The notes beneath the pieces are model-generated. The model was not told the origin of the DNA. It was given only the letters and a program-made list of their open reading frames with translations, and ran no database searches. A program made the position numbers and the translations under genes. DNA of 34,520 nt from Acidimicrobiaceae bacterium (GTDB taxonomy: Bacteria; Actinomycetota; Acidimicrobiia; Acidimicrobiales; Bog-793): contig DAHUXW010000051.1 in the NCBI GenBank assembly GCA_027306925.1, positions 1 through 34,520 of the forward strand, given 5' to 3'. Positions 7,498-14,718 of this stretch are shown here, piece after piece (positions within the stretch are counted from its first letter, which is position 1; each line of letters begins with the position of its first letter).

Positions 7498-8553
7498 CTA
7501 CCGGCCGGTGGCGGGCTCGTCGCCCGGCGAGCGCGGGTCCGCGTCCTCCGCCTCCGCCGCCACGTCGTCCACGAGCTCGGGGTGGGTCGCGGCCACGTCC
7601 CACAGCCGGCCGGCCACGGGCTCCTCGTCGAGGCCGAATCGCTCGGCCACGGTATGGGCGATCTGGCGCGGCCACCGCCGGCCCCTGTCCGGCTGGCCCG
7701 CGGCCCCGCCGGGTGCCGCCGGATCGACGTCCGCGTGCGGGCCCGCGTCCGGCACCTGGTCCGCCTGCGGGGCCGCGTGGAGCTCGGGGCCGACGTGCCT
7801 GGCGTCGCCGGGCCCGGGCTCGAGGTCCGCGAGTCGGGGTGCAGCCCGCCCCTTGTCCGCGGCCGGCTCGCGGTCCGCGCCGTCGGGCCGCGGATCGCCG
7901 GGCGACGGCGCGGCAGGCGGAGGGAGGCGGGGGTCGCCCGCAGGCCCGGCGACGTCCCCCGCGCGCGTCACACTCCTCGCGCCGACGGCCTTGCGGGCCG
8001 CGGCGACCGGCTGGCGGCCCGTCGGGCCGATGAGCGCGACCGTCAGCACCGCGCCGGCCGCGCCGCGCGCGAGCGACTCGCGGGTCCCCGCGGACAAGCC
8101 GAGCGGCGCCGATCCCGCGGTCAGCTCGCGCCCGCGTGACGCGATCCGCGACAAGACCCCTTGCGCGAGATCGAGCCGTGCGCACGGCGTCCCGAGCCCG
8201 CCCAGCTCGCCGTGGAGCGCGTCGACCGCGAGCGCCGGTCGTGGCCAGTGGTTGCGCAGGACCGGCACGAGCGCCGACGGGTCGAGGCCGACGTGCTCCG
8301 CGTAGCGCCACAGCCCGACGACCGCCGCCTGCTCGACGTGGAGCAGCTCGAGACGGCCGTGCTCGAGGGCGTCGAGGTCCACCCTCGGCACCCCGGTCGC
8401 ATCCCGCACCTCCTCGAGCGATCGCCCTGAGCGCTCGCGCGCGGCGCGCAGGAGCAGGCCGACCTCCACCGGGTTCGCCGGAGGCGGAGCTGTGGCGACG
8501 GACGTCCGGGACCCGGGCGCAGCCTTCGGCGGTCGCCGGAACAACCTCAACAT
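7498..8553 (-). CDS. RodZ-like helix-turn-helix protein with Pro/Ala-rich tail
   Basis: The product has 351 residues from ATG 8553, set by GGGGGAGG seven bases upstream. The N-terminal segment VEVGLLLRAARERSGRSLEEVRDATGV (in part) then LDALEHGRLELL is a Cro/RodZ-type HTH (HTH_25), about residues 25-95. Downstream, a weakly hydrophobic stretch (AAGAVLTVALIG) could be a membrane segment but is short. Then come about 100 residues rich in Pro, Ala and Asp, probably disordered. A C-terminal 45-residue patch (PRQIAHTVAERFG, then DVAATHPELVDD) looks folded and I do not recognise it. RodZ proteins link MreB to the wall, but no mre genes are nearby, so a regulatory or unrelated role is equally possible. 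Confidence 0.65.
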   Translation of the reverse strand: MLRLFRRPPKAAPGSRTSVATAPPPANPVEVGLLLRAARERSGRSLEEVRDATGVPRVDLDALEHGRLELLHVEQAAVVGLWRYAEHVGLDPSALVPVLRNHWPRPALAVDALHGELGGLGTPCARLDLAQGVLSRIASRGRELTAGSAPLGLSAGTRESLARGAAGAVLTVALIGPTGRQPVAAARKAVGARSVTRAGDVAGPAGDPRLPPPAAPSPGDPRPDGADREPAADKGRAAPRLADLEPGPGDARHVGPELHAAPQADQVPDAGPHADVDPAAPGGAAGQPDRGRRWPRQIAHTVAERFGLDEEPVAGRLWDVAATHPELVDDVAAEAEDADPRSPGDEPATGR

Positions 8554-8596
8554 CGCGATGCCTCCCCCGTCTGCACGCCCGCCGTCCGCGACCGCG

Positions 8597-10129
8597 TCAG
8601 TGCACCCTGACGAGCCGCAAGGTATCCGCGACCGGCTCCGCCTCGCTCGGCGAGCCGGCGAGCACGACGACCACGTCCCCCGGGACGGCGTAGCCGGCTT
8701 CGACCGCACGCTTCACGGCAAACCACACGACGTCGTCCGTGCTCTTGGACTCGGCGACGTCGAGCGTGTCGACGCCCCAGCTCATCGAGAGCTGGCGGGC
8801 CGTGCGCGCGGACGGCGTCGTCGCGACGATCGGCATGGCCGGGCGAAAGCGCGAGATCGCCCGCGCGGTCGCGCCCGAGCGCGTGCACGCGATGATCGCG
8901 GCCGCGCCCTGCTCGGCCGCGGCGCGCCACGCGGCGCCCGTGATCGCCGCGGTGATCCGGGCCGCGGACGAGGGCGGGCCGGACACCTGCTGGACTCCGA
9001 GTCCCGCACCCCACGCCGCGTAGTCGAAGTCCTCCTCGGTCCGCGTCACGATGCGCGCCATCGTCGCGACGACGTTCACCGGGTCGGCACCGATCGCCGT
9101 CTCCGCCGAGAGCATGACCGCGCTCGTGCCGTCGAGCACGGCGTTCGCGACATCGGTCACCTCGGCACGCGTCGGCACCGGCGCGACGACCATCGACTCG
9201 AGCATCTGGGTCGCGGTGATCACCGGGCGACCGAAGCGGACGCCGGCGCGGATGATCCGCTTCTGGTGGTGCGGCACGTCCTCCAGCGGGACGCGCACAC
9301 CGAGGTCGCCCCGGGCGACCATCACCGCGTCCGTGACCTCGAGGATCGCGTCGAGGTCCTCGATCGCCTCGAGCGTCTCGATCTTCGCGCAGAGCATCGG
9401 CCCGTCCCTGCCGACCGCGCTCCGGACCTTCTCCATGTCCGCCGCGCGGCGCACGAACGAGACCGCGACCGCGTCGACGCCCTCGGCCGCGAGCACCTCG
9501 AGCCTTTCGAGGTCCTCGACGGTCGGCGTCGAGAGCTGCATGCTGCGCGCGGGCGCGGTGACGCCGGGGCGTCCCTGGAGCCGCCCGCCGGAGCGGACGC
9601 GGACGCGGACGCCGTCGTCCGCGTCGCCGAGCACGACGAGCGAGACGCCACCGTCGCCGAGCGCGACGGCGTCGCCCGGCTCGAGGCGGTGGACCACGTC
9701 GTCGACCGCGACCGCGATCCGCTCCGCGGAGCTCGTCGGCGACGTCGAGCCCGGCACGAGGAGCAGCTCGTCGCCCGCGACGAGCACGACGCCGCCCTCG
9801 GGGAACGGCGTGGCGCGGATCTTCGGCCCCGGCAGGTCTGCGAGGATGCCGACGTGCGGCGCGACCTCGCGAAGCGCGCGCATGCGCTGCACGGCCTCGT
9901 CGACGTCGCCGTGCGCGAGCGTGATCCTCGCGACGTCCATGCCCGCGTCCGCGAGCGCCCGAAGCGTCGCCCGGTCGTCCGACGCCGGTCCGATCGTCGC
10001 GACGATCCGGGTCCGGCGGTGCGGGACGCGGCGCCGCGGGGCACGGGCGCCCTCGGTGTCGTTCGCCACGTCACGTACGGTCGCCGTCGCGTCGCGGCTC
10101 GCGGGTCGAGGATCTCCGGCAGGCTCCAT
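8597..10129 (-). CDS. pyk: Pyruvate kinase, divergent, probably K+-independent type
   Basis: This enzyme converts phosphoenolpyruvate and ADP to pyruvate and ATP in glycolysis. ATG 10129 gives 510 residues, 30-40 longer than usual because of a charged N-terminal extension. Recognised parts are RTRIVATIGPAS, LPGPKIR, catalytic KIE, VARGDLGV, TATQMLESM, AEVTDVANAVLDGTSAVMLS and the C-terminal CTRSGATARAISRFRP. In GPKIR the position that is Glu117 in K+-dependent enzymes is Lys, with Leu at the 114 position, as in K+-independent pyruvate kinases. Unusually, the normal RLNFSHG is RITLAHG, losing the conserved Asn and Ser. Activity is likely but should not be assumed. It lies about 80 bases downstream of the larA-like gene on the same strand. 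Confidence 0.88.
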   Translation of the reverse strand: MEPAGDPRPASRDATATVRDVANDTEGARAPRRRVPHRRTRIVATIGPASDDRATLRALADAGMDVARITLAHGDVDEAVQRMRALREVAPHVGILADLPGPKIRATPFPEGGVVLVAGDELLLVPGSTSPTSSAERIAVAVDDVVHRLEPGDAVALGDGGVSLVVLGDADDGVRVRVRSGGRLQGRPGVTAPARSMQLSTPTVEDLERLEVLAAEGVDAVAVSFVRRAADMEKVRSAVGRDGPMLCAKIETLEAIEDLDAILEVTDAVMVARGDLGVRVPLEDVPHHQKRIIRAGVRFGRPVITATQMLESMVVAPVPTRAEVTDVANAVLDGTSAVMLSAETAIGADPVNVVATMARIVTRTEEDFDYAAWGAGLGVQQVSGPPSSAARITAAITGAAWRAAAEQGAAAIIACTRSGATARAISRFRPAMPIVATTPSARTARQLSMSWGVDTLDVAESKSTDDVVWFAVKRAVEAGYAVPGDVVVVLAGSPSEAEPVADTLRLVRVH

Positions 10130-10208
10130 CACACCAGCATGCCCGAAGTCGTGCGCCGCGACGAGCCGGCGCACCGCGACCGCCCCGCAGGTCGCACGTC
10201 GGCGCCCG

Positions 10209-11477
10209 CTACGCGACGTAGGGGATCGTCTGCGGGCCCTCGGGGAGCACGCAGCACCGCGCGCCCGGTCCCGCGCGCTCGAGCTCCCCGGCGACGAACG
10301 CGGCCACGTCGGCGACCGGCTCGAGATGGGCCGACACGAGCGCATCGTCGCTCAGGCCGTCCGCGTGGACCGCGACGCGCGCCTCGGTCTGCACCCGCGC
10401 CTGGACCTGCACCTGCCACTGGTCCGCGACGGTGTGCGCGCGCGCTTCGATCGAGGCGAGGAGCTCGGCCGGCGACGACGCGGACGACAGGATCTCGCGG
10501 TAGGAGCCGTGGTCGGGGAAGCCGTCCGCGCACTGCGCGACGACCACGATGACGCCCCCGCGGCGCACGACGCCCGCCGCGGCGGACATGCCCTTCACCG
10601 ACTGGTAGAGGTTCTGGTCGAGCGGGTAGCCGGCGTTGCTCGTCACGACGACGGGGAAGCGCTCGGGCACGGGCTGCATCGCGACCTGCCGGGACCGGGC
10701 GCACGCGGCCGCGTGCATCTCGAACAGGTCCCCACCGAACGCCTCGACGATCCGCTGGCTAGCGTCGAGCACGACGTCGCACGCGAAGTGGACCCCGATC
10801 GCCGCCGCGATCGTGCGCACGTCGTCCTGGACGGGGTTGCCCTCGATCACGCCCCAGGTCGCACGCGGGTCGCCGATGCGCTTCGCGTCGTGGAGCACGA
10901 GCGTCGTCGCGAGCCCCGCGAGGCCGGGCGCGACGAGCTTCGCTCCGCCGGAGAAGCCCGCGAAGAAGTGCGGCTCGACGAAGCCCGTCGTGATCCGCAC
11001 GTCGGCCTCGACCCAGGTCCGGTTGACCTCGACGGGGACGCCGCGTCCCATGGCCCCGAGGTCGACGAGCGAGGACGCGTCGCGCGCGTCGTGGTTCACG
11101 ACCCGGACGCGCGCGAGCACGTCACGTCCGAGCATCGCCTCGAGCTCGGCGGGCGTGTTCGCACGGTGCGTGCCGGTCGCGACGAGCACGACGACGTCCT
11201 CGAGGCCGACGACGCGCTCGATCTCGTCGAGAAGGACCGGCACGACGACGTCGCGCGGCTGGGCGCGCGTGCCGTCGCAGATCGCGATCGCGACGCTACG
11301 CCCCGGCGCGAGCCGCTCGACGAGCGGCGGCCCGGCGACGGGCCGCCGGAGCGCCCGGAGCACCTCGGCGCGTGGGTCCGCGGCCGGGGGCCGGTGCGAG
11401 GGCCGCACGACGAGCGTGCGGTCGTCGGGGAGCTCGACGGCGAGGCCGGTAGTGCCGTAGGCGAGGTCGACGATCAC
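10209..11477 (-). CDS. LarA-family (DUF2088) nickel-pincer racemase/epimerase-like protein
   Basis: LarA racemises lactate using a nickel-pincer nucleotide (NPN) bound covalently to a Lys; relatives act on other 2-hydroxyacids. GTG 11477 with GAGGAGGT upstream gives 422 residues, about the usual size. The key residues line up: DGTR near 68-71, TGTHR (H104), EPH (H170), GGAK (K180) and a His 16 residues later (H196). This is the same spacing as H108, H174, K184 and H200 in characterised LarA. The cofactor genes larB, larC and larE are not in the window. It starts 11 bases after tldE, so it is almost certainly in one operon with tldD and tldE. The substrate is unknown. Confidence 0.85.
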   Translation of the reverse strand: MIVDLAYGTTGLAVELPDDRTLVVRPSHRPPAADPRAEVLRALRRPVAGPPLVERLAPGRSVAIAICDGTRAQPRDVVVPVLLDEIERVVGLEDVVVLVATGTHRANTPAELEAMLGRDVLARVRVVNHDARDASSLVDLGAMGRGVPVEVNRTWVEADVRITTGFVEPHFFAGFSGGAKLVAPGLAGLATTLVLHDAKRIGDPRATWGVIEGNPVQDDVRTIAAAIGVHFACDVVLDASQRIVEAFGGDLFEMHAAACARSRQVAMQPVPERFPVVVTSNAGYPLDQNLYQSVKGMSAAAGVVRRGGVIVVVAQCADGFPDHGSYREILSSASSPAELLASIEARAHTVADQWQVQVQARVQTEARVAVHADGLSDDALVSAHLEPVADVAAFVAGELERAGPGARCCVLPEGPQTIPYVA

Positions 11478-11488
11478 GCGGGACCTCC

Positions 11489-12895
11489 TCAGCTCGCCGG
11501 GCTCACGGAGCTCATGTTGAACTCGGCGACACGAAGGGTCGGCATCGCGGTGCGGCTCGTCCACTCGCCCCACTCTCGCGAGAGCGCCCGCTCGCTACGG
11601 CCCGCCTCGACGACACGCCCGAGCAGGTCGACCGGGCTCTCGTTGAAGCGGAAGTTGTTGACGGCGCCGACGATCTCGCCGTGCTCGACGAGGTAGACGC
11701 CGTCGCGCGTGAGGCCCGTGAGCAGCAACGTCGCGAGGTCGACCTCGCGGATGTACCAGAGGCACGTGAGCAGCAGGCCGCGCTCGGTGCCCGCGACGCC
11801 CTCGTCGAGCGACGCCGCCGCCCCCGGGAGCTCGAGCGTGAGGTTGTCGACCGGCGGCGTGAACTCGGCGCCCGAGCGCGCGGCACCCGCGCGGTGGTAG
11901 CGGAGACGCTCGAGCCGCCCGCCGTCGACCCAGCGAGTCGGTCCGATCGCCGCGCCGTCGTCGAAGACGGACACGTCGCTCGAGGACGCGCCCGCCGCGA
12001 CGAACGGCTGGCACGCGAGCCCGTGCGCGAGCGGGTCGCTCGACAGCCGGAGTGGCGAATCGGAGAGCACGTCGCCGATGCGCGTCCCGCCGCCGGGGCG
12101 CGCGAAGACGCTCCGGCCGTCCTCGGCGTCGCGGCCGCTCGCCGCCTCGGCGAGCACGATCATCAGGTCCGCGACCGCGTCGGGCGGGAGCACGACGTCG
12201 TAGTGCCCCGGCGGCAGCTCGATGCGACGCGCCGCCCACGACAGGCGCGTCGTGACCCGCTCGTTCAGCACGACGATCGCGTCCGGCGCGAGCCGGTCGC
12301 CCCCCGCCCCGGCCCACGCGGACGCCGCGCCGTCCGCCGCGCGCGCGACGAGCTGGAGCGACGCCGTGGGCTGGACGTGGCGCAGGCGCGTCCCGGCCGA
12401 GGTACCGAGGTAGGTCGTCGTGCTCTCGTGGCTCGCGAAACCCGACTGCACGTGGCCGGCCGCCCGCGCCTCGCCGAACACCTCTCGCAGCCCGGCGACG
12501 ACCGGAGCGACCGCGTCGAACCCGGCGAGCACCGGCGCGTCGGCGAAGTCGGACGCCTCGCCCGCCGCGACGAGCGGCGCTTCGTCCTCCGCGGCCGTCG
12601 CTGCCCGGGCGTCGGACTCGGCCGCGGCGACCAGCTCCGCGACGTCCCCGCCGCCGCTCCGGCTCGCGACGCCGACCGAGGTGCCCGACGCCCCCGCGTG
12701 GAAGCTCACGACCGTGACCCTCCGGTCGCGGCGTTGCCCGTTCGTCGTGGTCGTGTTGTTCGCGAACCGGACGTCGACCTCGCTGCGCTCCTCCACGATG
12801 ACCGCGCACCGGCCCGCGGTCGCCGCCGCGAGCGCGCGCTCCACGACCTCGTGCGCCGGGTCGAGCGGCGTCCCGGTGCCTGCGACCGAGCTCAC
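11489..12895 (-). CDS. tldE: TldE/PmbA-family metalloprotease subunit
   Basis: TldE (PmbA) is the non-metal partner of TldD; the heterodimer degrades unfolded peptides and matures some peptides such as microcin B17. The 468-residue product starts at GTG 12895, 34 bases after tldD. Family features are the N-terminal RFANNTTTTNGQ-type segment, PPDAVADLMIVLAE, a central SVFDDGAAIGPTRWVDGG and the C-terminal GEIVGAVNNFRFNESP. As expected for TldE, no HExxxH metal motif is present. Only 11 bases separate it from the larA-like gene. Confidence 0.88.
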   Translation of the reverse strand: MSSVAGTGTPLDPAHEVVERALAAATAGRCAVIVEERSEVDVRFANNTTTTNGQRRDRRVTVVSFHAGASGTSVGVASRSGGGDVAELVAAAESDARAATAAEDEAPLVAAGEASDFADAPVLAGFDAVAPVVAGLREVFGEARAAGHVQSGFASHESTTTYLGTSAGTRLRHVQPTASLQLVARAADGAASAWAGAGGDRLAPDAIVVLNERVTTRLSWAARRIELPPGHYDVVLPPDAVADLMIVLAEAASGRDAEDGRSVFARPGGGTRIGDVLSDSPLRLSSDPLAHGLACQPFVAAGASSSDVSVFDDGAAIGPTRWVDGGRLERLRYHRAGAARSGAEFTPPVDNLTLELPGAAASLDEGVAGTERGLLLTCLWYIREVDLATLLLTGLTRDGVYLVEHGEIVGAVNNFRFNESPVDLLGRVVEAGRSERALSREWGEWTSRTAMPTLRVAEFNMSSVSPAS

Positions 12896-12929
12896 GACGC
12901 GCCCGCGACGCGCCGGGCGGGCGCTACCG

Positions 12930-14438
12930 TCACCGTCCGGACTCCCCGAGCGTGTTCAACACGTTCACCTGCCGGAACAGCGCGCTCGGGCATCCGTGGC
13001 TCACGGCCGCGACCTGGCCGGGCTGGCCCTTGCCGCAGTTCATCGCGCCGGCGAGCAGGTAGGTCGACTCCCCGCCGAGAGCCCCGAGCGCGCCCCAGAA
13101 GTCCGTCGTGCGCGACTGGTACGCGACGTCGCGCAGCTGGCCCGTGATCCGGCCGTGCGAGATCTCGAAGAAGCGCTGGCCCGTGAACTGGAAGTTGTGC
13201 CGCTGCATGTCGATCGACCAGCTCTTGTCGCCGACCACGTAGATGCCGCGGTCGACGCCCGCGATGAGCTCGGCGGTCGTCGGCCCGGCGGCCCCGCCGT
13301 GCGCGAGCGACACGTTTGCCATGCGCTGGATCGGGATCATGAGCGGCGAGCACGCGTACGCGCAGCCGTTCGACCGGGCGAAGCCCGCCTCGGCGGCGAT
13401 CCGCCGGTCGAGCTGGTAGCCGACGAGGACGCCGTCGCGGACGATGTCGAACGCGGTCGCCGCCACCCCCTCGTCGTCGTACGCGACGGTCGCGAGCCCG
13501 TGGGGGGTCGTGCGGTCACCCGTCACGTCCATGAGCTCCGAGCCGTAGCGCAAGGTGCCGAGCTGGTCGAACGTCGCGAACGACGTCCCCGCGTACGCGG
13601 CCTCGTAGCCGAGCGAGCGGTCGAGCTCGGTCGCGTGGCCGACGGACTCGTGGATCGTGAGCCACAGGTTCGTCGGGTCGATCACGAGGTCGTACGCGCC
13701 GGGCTCGACGCTTCGCGCTGCGAGCTTCTCGGCGAGCCATCCGGGCATGGACTCGAGCTCCGACTCGAAGTCCCAACCGTCGCCCTCGAGGTACTCGAAG
13801 CCGCGCCCGACCGGCGGCGCGCACGTCCGCATCGTCTCGAACGCCCCCCCGGGACCGTCGAGCGCGAGCGCCTCGAGGCTCGGGTGGACCCGCACGCGGC
13901 GCTGGGTCGTCACGGTGCCCGCGAGGTCCGCGAAGTGCTTCTCCTCGGCGACCGCGTGGAGGCTGGCGGTCACGTGGTCGACGCCGGGCGCCGCGAGCAG
14001 GCGGCGGCTCCAGGCGCCGAGGAGCGCGACGCGCTCGTCGATCGGGACCGTCGTCGGGTCGCGGCGGTAGGGCGCCTCCCAGGTCGACTCACCGTGCGCG
14101 GGCTCGGGCGCGAGCTCGACCGGGGCCGCGCCGGCCGCCGAGGTGACCTTCGCGAGCGCGACCGCCTGGTCGACGAGGCCTCGCGCCGCGTCGGCGTGGA
14201 GCTCCACCGTCGCCGCGAAACCCAGCGCGTCGCCGTGGACCACGCGCACGCCCACACCGACCTCGACGTCGTCGGACGTGCCCTCGACCGCGGCGTCGCG
14301 CAGCGCCAGGTACTGGTCCCGGATGACCTCGACGCGCACCTCTGCGTGACGGCAGCCGAGCTCAGCCGCACGCGCGAGCGCCGCGGAGCGGATCGCCTCG
14401 AGCGGCAGCTCGGCGAGCGTCGGCACCGCACCGCTCAT
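12930..14438 (-). CDS. tldD: TldD-family metalloprotease, catalytic subunit
   Basis: This is the zinc-binding subunit of the TldD/TldE protease. ATG 14438 gives 502 residues; the extra 72 in the ORF track are Arg-rich and non-conserved. The metal motif HESVGH (263-268) is intact, and a candidate third ligand Cys occurs late in AGAMNCGKG. Other family segments are YDLVIDPTNLWLTIHE, DDEGVAATAFDIVRDGVLVG and QFTGQRFFEI. It is first in the minus-strand series tldD-tldE-larA-like, transcribed away from murT-gatD across a 280-base divergent region. Confidence 0.9.
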   Translation of the reverse strand: MSGAVPTLAELPLEAIRSAALARAAELGCRHAEVRVEVIRDQYLALRDAAVEGTSDDVEVGVGVRVVHGDALGFAATVELHADAARGLVDQAVALAKVTSAAGAAPVELAPEPAHGESTWEAPYRRDPTTVPIDERVALLGAWSRRLLAAPGVDHVTASLHAVAEEKHFADLAGTVTTQRRVRVHPSLEALALDGPGGAFETMRTCAPPVGRGFEYLEGDGWDFESELESMPGWLAEKLAARSVEPGAYDLVIDPTNLWLTIHESVGHATELDRSLGYEAAYAGTSFATFDQLGTLRYGSELMDVTGDRTTPHGLATVAYDDEGVAATAFDIVRDGVLVGYQLDRRIAAEAGFARSNGCAYACSPLMIPIQRMANVSLAHGGAAGPTTAELIAGVDRGIYVVGDKSWSIDMQRHNFQFTGQRFFEISHGRITGQLRDVAYQSRTTDFWGALGALGGESTYLLAGAMNCGKGQPGQVAAVSHGCPSALFRQVNVLNTLGESGR

Positions 14439-14718
14439 CGCGGGGCCCCCGGTGGCAGGTGGCAGGCGACGGCCGCGCCGGTGCGCGCCTCGCGCGCGAA
14501 CGGCTCCGACACTCCCACGCGACCTCCCCGGCCGTCGCTCCCGACGCCGCGCGCCCGGGCGGCACGCCGGGTCGGGACCCTGTTGCAACGCTAGCCTGCG
14601 CGTCTGTCGCCGTCGCCCCGGTGGCGGCACGGCGGCAGCCGGCACGGCGCACATCGGTCACGGCGTACAGCGTCACGGAGGAGTGGTGGGAGCACGGCAG
14701 GACGGCGCACGTCGTGCG
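14439..14718. promoter_or_regulatory. Divergent promoter region between tldD and murT-gatD
   Basis: These 280 bases separate two divergent genes and must hold both promoters. I see no convincing -35/-10 pair. The least GC-rich patch is CTGTTGCAACGCTAGCCTG near 14580, and a direct repeat GTCACGGCGTACAGCGTCACGG ends just before GGAGGAG (14677-14683). The ORF-track frame 14459..14722 here shows no recognisable protein features. Confidence 0.3.

Noticed and set aside
12052-14594. Long plus-strand ORFs opposite tldE and tldD (for example 12420..14594)
   Set aside because: They are antisense shadows of convincing metalloprotease genes, common in high-GC DNA, with no recognisable domain.
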